NCBI RefSeq assembly: GCF_022647885.1
Contig: NZ_JALCLM010000001.1
Coordinates: 1,550,001 to 1,614,000 of the forward strand
Direction of reading: 5' to 3'
Source of the DNA: Bifidobacterium sp.
GTDB lineage: Bacteria; Actinomycetota; Actinomycetes; Actinomycetales; Bifidobacteriaceae
Length of the DNA stretch: 64,000 nt
Shown here: positions 8,467-18,294 of the stretch, in pieces
Numbering within the stretch: the stretch's first letter is position 1
Layout: every line of letters begins with the position of its first letter
The notes under the pieces: model-generated
Told to the model about the DNA's origin: nothing
The model's input: only the letters and a program-made list of their open reading frames with translations
Database searches by the model: none
Translations under genes and position numbers: made by a program

Positions 8467-8567
8467 GCAATAGATACCTTGTCTCTGGCTTGAGTCGCGC
8501 TAATGCCAGATATCAAACTCGAATCAGCAACCACTATCAATCCGAATCCACCTAAGTCTGATAAGTT

Positions 8568-10703
8568 TTAGCGTGAAAATTCAGGCTTACTCGAGCTCAT
8601 AAGCATGATGAAGCTGCGGGGCTGCGCTGTGATTGTAAATCCGGCCTCATATACCAATTCAGGACCATTGGGATTAAAGGTATCTACAACCAATTGCCAC
8701 TTATTCCCATAGCTTTCACCAGGTAGAGTAAACACAATCGGCTCATAGAATGCATTGAACAGACAGATGAAATTATTATCGACCATGGTGGAGCCGAACC
8801 AATCCTTTTCAGGAATATCAGCGCCATTTACAAAAACCATCACTGAGAATGCATGGGTGTTATTCCAATCATTACGATCCATGATTGATCCAGTGTGATC
8901 AAACCATTCCACTTGCGGAATAGAGTCTGAAGTATCCCCTGCTTCACGTCCTGTAAAGAAACGTCTGCGGTGCAGCACTGGATGTTCCAGTCGCAAATGT
9001 ATTAGCTTAGTTGAGAATTCAAGCATCTCGCGTTGGTCGTCTGCGAAATCCCAATTCGTCCACGAGATTTCATTGTCTTGACAGTAGGCATTGTTATTAC
9101 CGTTTTGGGTACGCCCGACTTCATCACCACCGCAAATCATCGGTATGCCTTGACTGAACATCAATGTAGACAGGAAATTCCTGCATTGTCTGGCACGTAA
9201 CTCATTAATATCTCGAATTGAGGTTGGCCCCTCAACACCACAATTCCATGAACGGTTAGTATTCTCACCGTCACGATTGCCCTCAAGATTAGCTTCATTG
9301 TGTTTGTCGTTATAACTCACCAAATCCCGCAAGGTGAATCCATCATGAGCTGTAACAAAATTCACTGAAGCTACTGGTCTACGACCATCATCCTGATACA
9401 AATCGGAACTACCCATAAGTCGGCTGGCAAATTCCGGCAGAGTTGAGGGCTGAGAACGCCAGAAATCCCTGACGCAATCCCTGTATCGTCCGTTCCATTC
9501 GCTCCAAGAAGACGGGAACCCTCCGACTTGATAGCCGCCAGAACCTAAATCCCATGGTTCTGCAATCAGCTTTACACGAGAAATCACTGGGTCTTGCTCC
9601 ACAATGTCAAAGAAGGCAGATAATTTATCAACTTCCTGGAACTGCCGCGCCAAAGTAGCTGCCAAATCGAATCTAAAGCCGTCCACATGCATTTCCGTTA
9701 CCCAGTAACGCAGTGAATCAGTAATAAGTTGAAGAGCGTGTGGTGACCGCATTAACAGTGAATTTCCGGTACCTGTGGTGTCAAAATAGTGTGCTTCATC
9801 ACCGTCTACTAAACGGTAATACGACTTATTGTCGATGCCCTTAAAACTTAAGGTCGGTCCAAGGTCATTCCCCTCAGCAGTGTGGTTGTATACCACGTCC
9901 ATGATGACTTCGATACCGGCTCTATGGAATGACTTCACCATCGATTTGAACTCATTGACCTGCTCCCCGCGCGCACCAGAACTCGAATATGCATTGTGTG
10001 GGGCGAAGAATCCGATGGTGTTGTAACCCCAATAATTCGTCAAACCCTTCTCTTGAAGGAATACGTCATTAACGAATTGGTGTGCGGGCATGAGCTCGAT
10101 AGCAGTAATGCCCAACTTTTTTAGGTATTCAATAACTGTGGGATACGCCAAGCCTGCATATGTTCCTCTAATCTCAGGTGGAACTGATTCATTGAGACTG
10201 GTCATCCCTCTGACGTGAGCTTCATAAATCACAGAATCGTGATACGGGATATACGGGTGTTGATCATTACCCCAGTCAAAATACGGGTTGACCACTGCAG
10301 ATTTCATGGTGTGTGCTGCTGAGTCGAGAGTGTTAATCGAATCAGCACCATGATCGTCGTCAAACCAGTAAGAAAAAAGGCTTTCATCGCCGTCGATATT
10401 GCCTTCTATGGCTTTGGCATAAGGGTCTAACAACAGCTTGCTGGGGTTGCAACGCTGTCCGTGTGCAGGATTGTATGGGCCGTGAACACGAAATCCATAG
10501 CGTTGTCCTGGTTGGATTCCTGGTAGGTAGTTATGCCAGATGAATGAGTTTTGCTCACTCATCTCAATGCGTGTCTCGTTATCATCATCATCGAACAGAC
10601 AGAGCTCAACCTTTTGTGCTGCCTGTGAAAACACCGCAAAATTGACACCAGCACCGTCATAGCTGGCACCAAGCGGATACATCGAACCTGGTCTAATTTG
10701 CAT
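8568..10703 (-). CDS. glgX: Glycogen debranching enzyme GlgX
   Basis: 711 residues, usual for GlgX. It hydrolyses alpha-1,6 branches in glycogen limit dextrins in the cytoplasm. An N-terminal CBM48 domain (about 5-100; YPLGASYDGAGVNFAVFS) is followed by the GH13 barrel: DVVYNHTAEG (region I), HVDGFRFDLA with nucleophile Asp346 (region II), LIAEPWDLG with acid Glu382 (region III) and FVTAHDGFT with Asp454 (region IV). The beta-sandwich C-domain completes the protein. It is transcribed alone on minus and pairs functionally with glgB at 29.4 kb in glycogen turnover. No operator is evident upstream. Confidence 0.95.
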   Translation of the reverse strand: MQIRPGSMYPLGASYDGAGVNFAVFSQAAQKVELCLFDDDDNETRIEMSEQNSFIWHNYLPGIQPGQRYGFRVHGPYNPAHGQRCNPSKLLLDPYAKAIEGNIDGDESLFSYWFDDDHGADSINTLDSAAHTMKSAVVNPYFDWGNDQHPYIPYHDSVIYEAHVRGMTSLNESVPPEIRGTYAGLAYPTVIEYLKKLGITAIELMPAHQFVNDVFLQEKGLTNYWGYNTIGFFAPHNAYSSSGARGEQVNEFKSMVKSFHRAGIEVIMDVVYNHTAEGNDLGPTLSFKGIDNKSYYRLVDGDEAHYFDTTGTGNSLLMRSPHALQLITDSLRYWVTEMHVDGFRFDLAATLARQFQEVDKLSAFFDIVEQDPVISRVKLIAEPWDLGSGGYQVGGFPSSWSEWNGRYRDCVRDFWRSQPSTLPEFASRLMGSSDLYQDDGRRPVASVNFVTAHDGFTLRDLVSYNDKHNEANLEGNRDGENTNRSWNCGVEGPTSIRDINELRARQCRNFLSTLMFSQGIPMICGGDEVGRTQNGNNNAYCQDNEISWTNWDFADDQREMLEFSTKLIHLRLEHPVLHRRRFFTGREAGDTSDSIPQVEWFDHTGSIMDRNDWNNTHAFSVMVFVNGADIPEKDWFGSTMVDNNFICLFNAFYEPIVFTLPGESYGNKWQLVVDTFNPNGPELVYEAGFTITAQPRSFIMLMSSSKPEFSR

Positions 10704-10824
10704 AGTTCCAGTATCTCATTATTCCGTTCCAACTCGTTGCACTTGTCACAAGGTACTTCGTGACCAATCGCACATCGGATGACGTATCGATGGCGCATAC
10801 ACTGGTAACACCGCGAAATGTGTA

Positions 10825-11733
10825 TCAGTGAGTAGCTGTTGTTGCTAAATGCAGAGTCCAGGGATCAGTATTAAGTGTGGAAACCGTAAGCTCGGGGCGA
10901 ATCTTAAAAAGTTCTTCTAGGCGATTTGCAATATCAATCGCTGCAGTCTTGAACCACAAACTCTCAATAGCTGAGTGCGGTGTATTGATTAACGCTGGGC
11001 AAGAACTATTCCCTTTACCGAGACATACACCAGCTTCGCGCATGTGTGACTCGTATTGGGCCTGCTGCCTCGCATCCGTAGCCGGATGGTGTCTCAGATC
11101 ACTGGTGATGTACACATCAGCTCCACTGTCACGCACCTGTGCAAATAGCGAATCTCCCGATCCTGGCAGCACTGCAACAGTTTTCACTGTCGTATTGAGA
11201 TCACCGCTAATTTGTATGCCCATCTGTGTTGCTGGGAGAGTTTGTGCCACACGAGAGGCCAAATCATACAAACTCATGTCTTGCGATAACACTCCCACCC
11301 TGCCCAAACCAACCAGATGTGCAGACTCATCATCCGAGATAGGTACTAAAGGCCTGAGTTGTTCAAGACCGAAAGCTACAGCAGCACTGTCAGCCACACC
11401 TCGATATGCGGCATCAGCATTCGTGTGACCAACCCATAATGCACAATGATTTTCAATCAGTTTGCGAACAATTTCTCCGCGGAATCCCAGACCAGAAACT
11501 TCATGAACAGCTCGGAAGAATAGTGGATGATGCGTAATAAGGAGGTCAGCATGTGCTGCAATTGCCTCATCTACAACCTCCATAGTTGGATCTACCGCGC
11601 AATGAATGGTGCGAACAGGAGATTCCAAATTGCCCACAATAAGCCCTGGAGCATCCCACTGCTCTGCGTATCGTAATGGATACAGCTCTTCGAGTGCGGT
11701 AACCACCTGTGCCAAACGTGGAGCATTAATCAT
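10825..11733 (-). CDS. Nif3-like dinuclear metal center hexameric protein (YqfO family)
   Basis: 302 residues. Nif3/YqfO family members carry a dinuclear metal site and form hexameric rings; some are annotated as GTP cyclohydrolase 1 type 2, but the physiological reaction is uncertain. Metal-ligand motifs seen are LLITHHPLFFRAV, WVGHTNADAA and, in the second half, YITSDLRHHPATDA. The insertion between the two halves (about residues 140-205) contains VLPGSGDSLF. The gene lies 15 bp downstream of polA on the same strand, so it is probably co-transcribed with it, an arrangement that says little about function. Confidence 0.9.
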   Translation of the reverse strand: MINAPRLAQVVTALEELYPLRYAEQWDAPGLIVGNLESPVRTIHCAVDPTMEVVDEAIAAHADLLITHHPLFFRAVHEVSGLGFRGEIVRKLIENHCALWVGHTNADAAYRGVADSAAVAFGLEQLRPLVPISDDESAHLVGLGRVGVLSQDMSLYDLASRVAQTLPATQMGIQISGDLNTTVKTVAVLPGSGDSLFAQVRDSGADVYITSDLRHHPATDARQQAQYESHMREAGVCLGKGNSSCPALINTPHSAIESLWFKTAAIDIANRLEELFKIRPELTVSTLNTDPWTLHLATTATH

Positions 11734-11748
11734 TGTTACGTATGCCTT

Positions 11749-14664
11749 TCAGTGTGCGGCAAGCTGCCAATCTTCACCTAGACCAGTGGAAACATCAAGA
11801 GGGACTGCCAGTGAAACAGCATGTTCCATGGCATCTTTAACTAGCTGTGTAGCCTGCTCTTGCTCACCGTCGGCAATCTCGACCACCAATTCGTCGTGAA
11901 TCTGCAAAATTATGCGGCTATGCAAACCCGCCTGATGTAAATCTTGATCGGCTTTAATCATCGCTAACTTCATGATGTCAGCGGCAGAACCTTGTATCGG
12001 AGCATTCAGCGCTCCACGTTCGGCAGCATCTCTTGCTTGTCGATTAGTGGAAGTCAGCCCTGGAAAATACCTACGACGCCCATATATGGTCTCGGTATAA
12101 CCTTTGCTACGAGCGGTTTGCACCAATGATTCCAAATACTCACGGACTTTGCCAAAGGTTGCAAAATATTGCTCTTTAAGCACATCTGCTGCAGCAGGAC
12201 TGATGTGTAACTGTTGTGCGAGCCCATATGTGCTCAAGCCATAAGCTAACCCGTAGCTCATGGCTTTCACATGAGATCGTTGATCGCTAGTGATGTCAGC
12301 AACATCTTCCTGGTAGACCAGACTCGCCACATATTTATGGAAGTCGGTTCCTGATCGGAAAGCGTCAATCAGCGCTTCGTCTCCAGATAAATCAGCCATA
12401 ATGCGAAGTTCGACCTGCGAATAGTCAGAACTCAGTAGTGACACATATCCATCCCCTGGCACGAATGCAGAGCGAATTTCTCTACCTTGAGCATTACGGT
12501 TCGGTATGTTTTGCAAATTAGGATCAACTGAGCTCAGGCGCCCTGTAGCTGCCACAGTTTGCTCGAATGTGGTGTGAATACGTCCATCTTTAGGGTTGAC
12601 GGAATCCAACAGTGTTTGCACTATCTGCTTGAGTTTGTTGGTTTCACGATGACGTAACAAAGCCCCAAGGAAGGTGTTAGCGCGTTCATTGTCGGCAGAT
12701 TTTAGATACATATTTTGTAAAGCGGCAGCATTCGTTGTGTACGAACCACTTTTTGTTTTGCGTGAGTGCTTGAGACCCATATCTTCAAACAACACCTGTT
12801 GCAATTGTTTAGGACTTTGCAGATTAACTCTGGTTCCCGCTTTATCCCATGCTAATTCTTGAGCTTGCCGAGCATCTGTGGCAAATTCATCACGCATCTC
12901 AATCAAACGAAGAGTATTAACAGCGGCACCTGTTGATTCCATACTCCCTAGAGTGGTTGAAACAGGCATTTCGATACTTCGCAATAATCGCCATTGCTCT
13001 CGCTCAGCAATGGTAGGAGCAAGAAAACGACTCAGCTGATTCACTAGCACCAGCTCGCGAAGCACATGACGTTCATTCGTCAGCCGTTCTTGGTCCGCAA
13101 CCTCATTGTCCTCACCGTCGAATGCAAAGGCACCCTGCGGGTCGGCTTTTTGCGTTTCTTCGACGCTGGCGAGATCTAAGAAGTGTTGCGCTGCATGCAA
13201 CAATGAGTCCGGATGGAAATCAGGATGAATCAAATATCCAGCAAGTTTAGTGTCAAATAACGGTTCACCCAGCTCAATATTGATTGATGACAAGATATGA
13301 TGCTGCTCTTTATACCCATGCACCACAACGGTATCGGTGTGCAAACGAAGGACTTCTGCGAAGGCATCTAATACGTCTTGCTGATGCTTCAAATCTGCTG
13401 CGTTTAGTAACACCGCATGACCATCTTCGGCAAGGAGAGCTACCGAAGTGCAGCCTGCGCGCCCTGGTCTGGCATCACCATTTGCTAATAATGACCATGA
13501 GTGTTGAATCGATTCCAAAAGTCTTGCGCTAGTACTCGAATCAGTGCTTTCTAGAAGAGTGTCGGTTTCCCCTTGTGAGTCTTCACTACTCTCACGGGCT
13601 ACCACCTTAACGCCATTCGACGTTGGTGAAGTTGTGATGTCACGCTGCGGCACATGTGCCTGTGCCCATTGACGTAAGGCTTCGCCAGTATCTACTGTGT
13701 CAAGGGTGACATCGAGTTCTTGTTGCTCGGGTTTACTCTCTGGTATGTCCGTTGAGTCGATAACACAGTGGAAAGCTTTGAGCACTCGATTGCGAGTACG
13801 CTCGCCAAACTCGAGTTGGGAGAACACTGTGTAAGCACCTTTGGTATCGACTTTGCCAAAAGTGAGATCTTCAACACTGACACCTAAATCAAGGTCTCTC
13901 ACCAAAGCATTAACTTTTCGGTTCAAACGAACCTGATCGATATTGTCCCGAAGTGCTTCACCCTTTTTGCCGCCTATATCATCGGCATGCTCAATAATTG
14001 CTTCTAAACCGCCAAATTGGTTGATCCACTTTGCAGCGAATCCATCACCAACCCCGGGAACTCCAGGAATATTATCCGCAGTTTCTCCTCGCATTGCGGC
14101 AAGATCTGGATACTGGGACGGTGTGACATGATATTTCTCGAGAATTGCTTCGGGAGTCATGTGCTTAAGTTCTTTGAAATGATGCCCAGGATATAAAACC
14201 GTAATGTGGTCATCTACTAATTGGAAAGCATCGCGATCGCCCGAAAGCACTAATGTGCGGTAACCCGCATCTGCACCCATCGTCGCTAGGGTACCGATAA
14301 TATCGTCGCCTTCATACCCAGGCTTTTCGATATAGGTCACACCAAGAGACTTGAGCAAATCTTGAATGAGCGGTAGTTGGCTCAACAGTTCTTCTGGAGC
14401 CGCTTCTCTAGTTCCCTTGTATTGAGGGAGCATGGTGTTACGGAAGGTTCCACCTTTAACATCAAATGCCACAGCAAGATGTGTGGGATGTTCGGACTCA
14501 ATAACTTGGGCCAGCATAGTAGCAAAACCCCAAACAGCATTGGTGTTTTGCCCTGAAGACGTGGTGAAACTCTCGGTAGGCAGGGCAAAGAATGCTCTAA
14601 ATGCTAGAGAATGACCGTCAACCACCAGGAGCGTGTTGTCATCTTGCTGTGCTTGTGATGTCAT
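11749..14664 (-). CDS. polA: DNA polymerase I
   Basis: 971 residues. N-terminal 5'-3' exonuclease (flap) domain, about 10-300 (LLVVDGHSLAFRAFFAL; YEGDDIIGTLA; RGETADNIPGVPGVG). The middle region occupies the place of the 3'-5' exonuclease but has no recognisable DxE motif (the first beta strand reads SLLANGDARPG), so proofreading is likely absent, as in other actinobacterial PolA. The polymerase domain, about 560-970, shows DPNLQNIPNRNAQGREIR, SSDYSQVELRIMADLSGD and QIHDELVVE. It functions in Okazaki fragment maturation and repair synthesis. AGGAGG lies upstream of the ATG at 14664. It sits between pdtaR and the nif3-like gene on the same strand. Confidence 0.97.
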   Translation of the reverse strand: MTSQAQQDDNTLLVVDGHSLAFRAFFALPTESFTTSSGQNTNAVWGFATMLAQVIESEHPTHLAVAFDVKGGTFRNTMLPQYKGTREAAPEELLSQLPLIQDLLKSLGVTYIEKPGYEGDDIIGTLATMGADAGYRTLVLSGDRDAFQLVDDHITVLYPGHHFKELKHMTPEAILEKYHVTPSQYPDLAAMRGETADNIPGVPGVGDGFAAKWINQFGGLEAIIEHADDIGGKKGEALRDNIDQVRLNRKVNALVRDLDLGVSVEDLTFGKVDTKGAYTVFSQLEFGERTRNRVLKAFHCVIDSTDIPESKPEQQELDVTLDTVDTGEALRQWAQAHVPQRDITTSPTSNGVKVVARESSEDSQGETDTLLESTDSSTSARLLESIQHSWSLLANGDARPGRAGCTSVALLAEDGHAVLLNAADLKHQQDVLDAFAEVLRLHTDTVVVHGYKEQHHILSSINIELGEPLFDTKLAGYLIHPDFHPDSLLHAAQHFLDLASVEETQKADPQGAFAFDGEDNEVADQERLTNERHVLRELVLVNQLSRFLAPTIAEREQWRLLRSIEMPVSTTLGSMESTGAAVNTLRLIEMRDEFATDARQAQELAWDKAGTRVNLQSPKQLQQVLFEDMGLKHSRKTKSGSYTTNAAALQNMYLKSADNERANTFLGALLRHRETNKLKQIVQTLLDSVNPKDGRIHTTFEQTVAATGRLSSVDPNLQNIPNRNAQGREIRSAFVPGDGYVSLLSSDYSQVELRIMADLSGDEALIDAFRSGTDFHKYVASLVYQEDVADITSDQRSHVKAMSYGLAYGLSTYGLAQQLHISPAAADVLKEQYFATFGKVREYLESLVQTARSKGYTETIYGRRRYFPGLTSTNRQARDAAERGALNAPIQGSAADIMKLAMIKADQDLHQAGLHSRIILQIHDELVVEIADGEQEQATQLVKDAMEHAVSLAVPLDVSTGLGEDWQLAAH

Positions 14665-14692
14665 CCCCTGGAGCCTCCTCTATGAACTGTGT

Positions 14693-15307
14693 TTAGTCTT
14701 CGCCATCCACTTGAGCGATAACTGCATCTGCAACCTCTTGCATTGTCAGTCTTCTGTCCATTGAAGTCTTCTGAATCCAGCGGAAGGCTTCGGACTCACT
14801 GAGTCCCATGTTTTCCATGAGCAAGCCTTTGGCACGATCTACACGCTTACGCGCTTCGAAACGGGCTTTCATATCAGTAACTTCAACACGCAGGGTATTG
14901 ATTTGATCAAAACGAGAAATTGCAACTTCAAGTGCAGGAAGCAGCTTTTCAGGCACGAATGGTTTAACCACATAGGCCATGGCGCCAGCATCTGCTGCTT
15001 TTTCAACGAGATTGCGCTGGGAGAACGCTGTGAGCATAACCACCGGAGCGATGTTGTCTTTTCCGATTTCAGTTGCAGCAGAAATACCATCACGACCAGG
15101 CATTTTGACGTCCATGACAACTACGTCTGGTTTGAGTTCTTTAGTAAGATCAACTGCTTCTTGTCCGCTGGCAGCTTGGCCAACGACATCGTAACCAGCG
15201 TCTTTGAGTGCTTCAACAATGTCCAAGCGGATAAGGGCTTCATCTTCGGCCACAACGACTGTGCGTCCTTCTGAAATTTCTTCAATCCCCGCGCTATCTG
15301 CGACCAT
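14693..15307 (-). CDS. pdtaR: ANTAR-domain response regulator, PdtaR-like
   Basis: Receiver domain (TVVVAEDEALIR; phospho-acceptor Asp in VVVMDVKMPGRDG; VVKPFVPEKLL) followed by a C-terminal ANTAR RNA-binding domain (ARKRVDRAKGLLMENMGLSESEA...ADAVIAQ). ANTAR regulators bind paired hairpins in nascent mRNA and relieve termination; the kinase partner in actinobacteria is PdtaS, for which a good candidate is encoded at 49346-50839. Location next to polA matches the order in mycobacteria. Start: several in-frame ATGs (15334, 15319, 15313, 15307); 15307 has GAGG six nt upstream. The gene is 28 bp upstream of polA, likely in one transcript. Confidence 0.9.
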   Translation of the reverse strand: MVADSAGIEEISEGRTVVVAEDEALIRLDIVEALKDAGYDVVGQAASGQEAVDLTKELKPDVVVMDVKMPGRDGISAATEIGKDNIAPVVMLTAFSQRNLVEKAADAGAMAYVVKPFVPEKLLPALEVAISRFDQINTLRVEVTDMKARFEARKRVDRAKGLLMENMGLSESEAFRWIQKTSMDRRLTMQEVADAVIAQVDGED

Positions 15308-15390
15308 AGCCATCCTCATTTCGTAACTTCCCATCCGAGTTCAGCTTCCATGCTTCCCCGGGACGCATATATCGGACAGATCTTGGACAG

Positions 15391-15464
15391 TGCCCCTGGT
15401 GAGACTCGAACTCACACTGCACGGATTTTGAGGCCGTTTCCTCTACCAATTGGGATACAGGGGC
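15391..15464 (-). tRNA. tRNA-Leu (anticodon CAA), short variable loop
   Basis: Minus-strand cloverleaf: acceptor GCCCCTG/CAGGGGC with A73, D-loop AATTGGTAGA, anticodon loop CTCAAAA giving CAA, T-arm GTGAG TTCGAGT CTCAC. CCA is not encoded. The anticodon reads as leucine, but the variable region is only 5 nt (GCAGT) instead of the long arm of class II tRNA-Leu, and the 31-39 pair is C-T. It lies just upstream of pdtaR. Confidence 0.85.
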
Positions 15465-15577
15465 TTTTGGTACCTCATGGGAATTTACCACATTCTCAAG
15501 ACTGCGCAACCTGACCGGTATGTGGGACCTACAATACAAGTGTATAAAAGCTAGTTCAAAGCCGAAAAGGAGACATC

Positions 15578-16177
15578 ATGGGAAATGTGACATACCGTCA
15601 TTTCGATCCTTGGCGCCCATCACCCGTGAGGGAAGAATCCCGCAATCAGATTGTGGAAAGTCACTACTTCAACGTGGACCGGGTAGCTTTCGAATCCGCA
15701 CAAGTAGGCCATTTTGAGCGCTACATCCTGCATGAGAATAACGGCGACACGGTTGCTGTACTCGCCATGACCGATGACCACAAAATTCCTTTTGTGGAGC
15801 AATACCGCATTCCCACACATCGCTGGACTCTAGAAATTCCTGCTGGACACGCCACAAATCCTAGCGAACGACCTTTGGACGTCGCGATTCGCAAACTTCG
15901 GCAAGAAGCAGGTTTTGAGGCTGAGCACTATACGCAATTCGGTCGTTTTATCAACACGCCGAGTTTTTCGACGCAACACACCTCAATGTTCCTAGCGACT
16001 AATCTCACAGCAACTGATCGCAGTTCGATTGGACCAGAGTCTCCTAGGTCGAATGTGAGGCTGTACGACGTGGAGGAAGCCTATAAAATGGTGCTTAACG
16101 GTGTCATAGTCGATGCTAAATCCGTCATTGCGGTTCTTCGTGCGCACTGCGGGCTTGAGGACGTACAGCAACAGTAA
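15578..16177 (+). CDS. Nudix hydrolase-like protein with degenerate Nudix box
   Basis: 199 residues. The fold matches ADP-ribose pyrophosphatase-type Nudix proteins: VAVLAMTDDHKIPFVEQYRIP, then TLEIPAGHATNP, then the Nudix helix. However, the helix reads AIRKLRQEAGF where the signature expects REUxEExGU: the first Glu is Lys and the second Gln, leaving one Glu. Catalysis by the usual metal-binding glutamates is therefore doubtful. AAAAGGAG precedes the ATG at 15578. It is divergent from the tRNA-Leu/pdtaR/polA unit and convergent with pyk. It could be a binding or regulatory protein, or have an altered substrate. Confidence 0.8.
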   Translation: MGNVTYRHFDPWRPSPVREESRNQIVESHYFNVDRVAFESAQVGHFERYILHENNGDTVAVLAMTDDHKIPFVEQYRIPTHRWTLEIPAGHATNPSERPLDVAIRKLRQEAGFEAEHYTQFGRFINTPSFSTQHTSMFLATNLTATDRSSIGPESPRSNVRLYDVEEAYKMVLNGVIVDAKSVIAVLRAHCGLEDVQQQ

Positions 16178-16311
16178 TCGCCGTTCTACTGTCGACGTTG
16201 TCATGTGACTGACTTCTTCTCGCACAATAGCCAACACGATGTGAACCATTATCCGGGCGCGTCATGTTGGCTTTTTCGTATTTGTAGTGTGTAATCGGCG
16301 TTGAGTTCCGT

Positions 16312-16420
16312 TTGTGTAGGGATTTTTCCGATAATCAGGATTATCGGAAAAAACACCTTGGCGGTATTCCGCCATTTATAGATATTTTTTTTCTCTTTAT
16401 ACTTCGCCATCCCTACACAA
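16312..16420. repeat. TTGTGTAGGG inverted-repeat element, copy A (109 bp)
   Basis: Begins TTGTGTAGGGATTTTTC and ends ATCCCTACACAA, with an internal perfect hairpin (TTTTCCGATAATC with its inverse) and a second small one (TGGCGG...CCGCCA). Related copies lie at 27884-27993 and 49200-49297. It encodes nothing and occupies the gap between two convergent genes. Confidence 0.75.
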
Positions 16421-16623
16421 GCGAACATCCCTAACCAATTAGGTGACTTAAAGCCCGAATATGTGCCATATAGACACGTTTCTGGGCACTTCTGTGAGCT
16501 GACACACAAGAAAACTATCCAGAGTATGAGTGTTACCAGTCCAACGCGCTAGGACACCTTCTAAACACTGTTTTGAATCCAACTGCATTCAACAGGAATG
16601 TTGAATGCACAAAGTCTCCAGAA

Positions 16624-16669
16624 ATGAGTAAGTCCCATGCGGCGTATATGCCGCATGGGACTTACTCAT
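16624..16669. terminator. Strong bidirectional hairpin between Nudix and pyk genes
   Basis: A perfect 20-bp stem (16624-16643 with 16650-16669) and a 6-nt loop, in the gap between the convergent Nudix and pyk genes. It has no long T tract, but its strength and location favour a shared terminator. Confidence 0.75.
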
Positions 16670-16737
16670 AACTCTTAAAGGAGTCAGTAATCAGTACCTA
16701 GGCGACGACTTACGCGGCCTAGCATTGATGTACTACT

Positions 16738-18180
16738 TCACTCAGCAGAACCAACAATGTGAACATAGATGGAATCGGTACGTCCTGGTTCATGCTCACC
16801 CTGTGCACTACTCAGCAATACGATTCTGTCTCCGTCTGCAACTACGCCAGCCTTCTTCAAGGTGTTGTCTGCAACGGCCATGAGCTCATTACGAGTCAGA
16901 TCATGATAATCGGAATCCAGCAGGAAGGACTCAGTGCCCCAGCTCAGCGCCAGCCAACGATAAGTATGCGCATTGGTGGTCAAACCATAGATAGGAGCAG
17001 CAGGACGCTCACGGGAGATACGGTGAACAGTGTTTCCTGTCTGTGTAAAGGCAACAATTGCCTTTGCATTGAGCTTCTCCGCCAAATCGACAGCAGCAGA
17101 AGAGACAGCGCCAGCATTCGACATATCGAGATTCTTCAGCTCTGGAATACGATCGAAACCGTGATCCGTTGCATATCCCGAGATGCGAGCCATTGTAGAG
17201 ACGGTCTCAGTTGGGTAATCGCCAACAGCAGTCTCGTTGGAGGTCATTGTTGCATCTGCACCGTCAAGCACAGCATTTGCACAGTCAGAAGCCTCTGCGC
17301 GGCTTGGAACTGGTGAATGAACCATTGAACCGAGAACTTCAGTGGCCACGATAACAGGCTTTGCATACTGACGAGCAAGTTCGATGCAACGCTTGGTAAC
17401 AAGTGGCACCTCTTCGAATGGCATTTCTACAGCCATATCGCCACGTGCGACCATGATACCGTCGAAAGCCTTGACAATCTCTTCCAAGTTCTCGACTGCT
17501 TGTGGCTTTTCAATCTTGGCAACGATCGGGATGCGACGACCCTCTTCATCCATGATTTCGTGTGCGCGATCGATATCGGTCGCAAAGCGCACGAAGGACA
17601 TAGCGATGATGTCAGCACCGGTTTGAATGGCCCAGCGCAAATCAGCTTGATCTTTTTCAGTCAATGCAGGAAGGCTCACAGCAACACCTGGAAGGTTGAT
17701 GCCCTTGTGTGAAGACACAGGACCTGCAACGACTACCTTGGTGTGAACATTAGTACCCTCAACACTGGTGACCTCAAGACGAACCTTGCCATCGTCGATA
17801 AGAATTGGATCCCCAGGATGGCAATCCCCTGGTAGACCTTTGAATGTGGTGGAGGTGATGTTTTCGTCGCCTTCAACATCATCTGTAGTGATAGTGAATT
17901 CTTGACCGGCCTTAAGAATGACCTTGTCTTCACCTTCAGCGTTCTTCTTGAACCAACCGCAACGAATCTTTGGTCCTTGCAAATCAACAAGTGCCGCAAC
18001 ATTACGACCTGTGGTCTTGCTAGCTTCGCGTAGGTTGCTGTACACCTTGAGATGATCTTCAGGAGTTCCGTGTGAGCGATTAAGTCTCGCTACATCCATA
18101 CCAGCTTCAACGAGCTTGGTAAGATTTTCCAACGATTCTGTGGCTGGTCCGATGGTGTCTACAATCTTGGCTTTGCGCAT
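16738..18180 (-). CDS. pyk: Pyruvate kinase
   Basis: 480 residues, standard length. It converts phosphoenolpyruvate and ADP into pyruvate and ATP, the last ATP-forming step of the lower bifid shunt/glycolysis. Features: MRKAKIVDTIGPATES, VARLNRSHGTPEDH (usually NFSHG; here NRSHG), VDLQGPKIR, the catalytic IPIVAKIEKPQAVENLEEI with active-site Lys, DGIMVARGDMAVEMP, then the allosteric C-domain. The Phe-to-Arg change in the NFSHG motif is seen here and may be lineage-typical. A perfect TGTGAACGCTCACA palindrome lies 115 bp upstream of the ATG, identical to one upstream of eno. A strong hairpin ends the gene. Confidence 0.96.
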   Translation of the reverse strand: MRKAKIVDTIGPATESLENLTKLVEAGMDVARLNRSHGTPEDHLKVYSNLREASKTTGRNVAALVDLQGPKIRCGWFKKNAEGEDKVILKAGQEFTITTDDVEGDENITSTTFKGLPGDCHPGDPILIDDGKVRLEVTSVEGTNVHTKVVVAGPVSSHKGINLPGVAVSLPALTEKDQADLRWAIQTGADIIAMSFVRFATDIDRAHEIMDEEGRRIPIVAKIEKPQAVENLEEIVKAFDGIMVARGDMAVEMPFEEVPLVTKRCIELARQYAKPVIVATEVLGSMVHSPVPSRAEASDCANAVLDGADATMTSNETAVGDYPTETVSTMARISGYATDHGFDRIPELKNLDMSNAGAVSSAAVDLAEKLNAKAIVAFTQTGNTVHRISRERPAAPIYGLTTNAHTYRWLALSWGTESFLLDSDYHDLTRNELMAVADNTLKKAGVVADGDRIVLLSSAQGEHEPGRTDSIYVHIVGSAE

Positions 18181-18294
18181 GAATGCCTGCCTATTTCCTT
18201 ATTGATAGTTGGGGGGTTAGAGAACAACCCCTTGTCTTCCAGTTCAGAGTCTACTAGCAATCTTCGACGGAACGCGATGAAAAGGCAGTTTTTA

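Noticed and set aside
16520-16570. Possible tRNA fragment (CCAGTCCAACGCGCTAGGACA region)
   Set aside because: It recalls a D-loop but no T-arm or acceptor pairing can be built; too weak.
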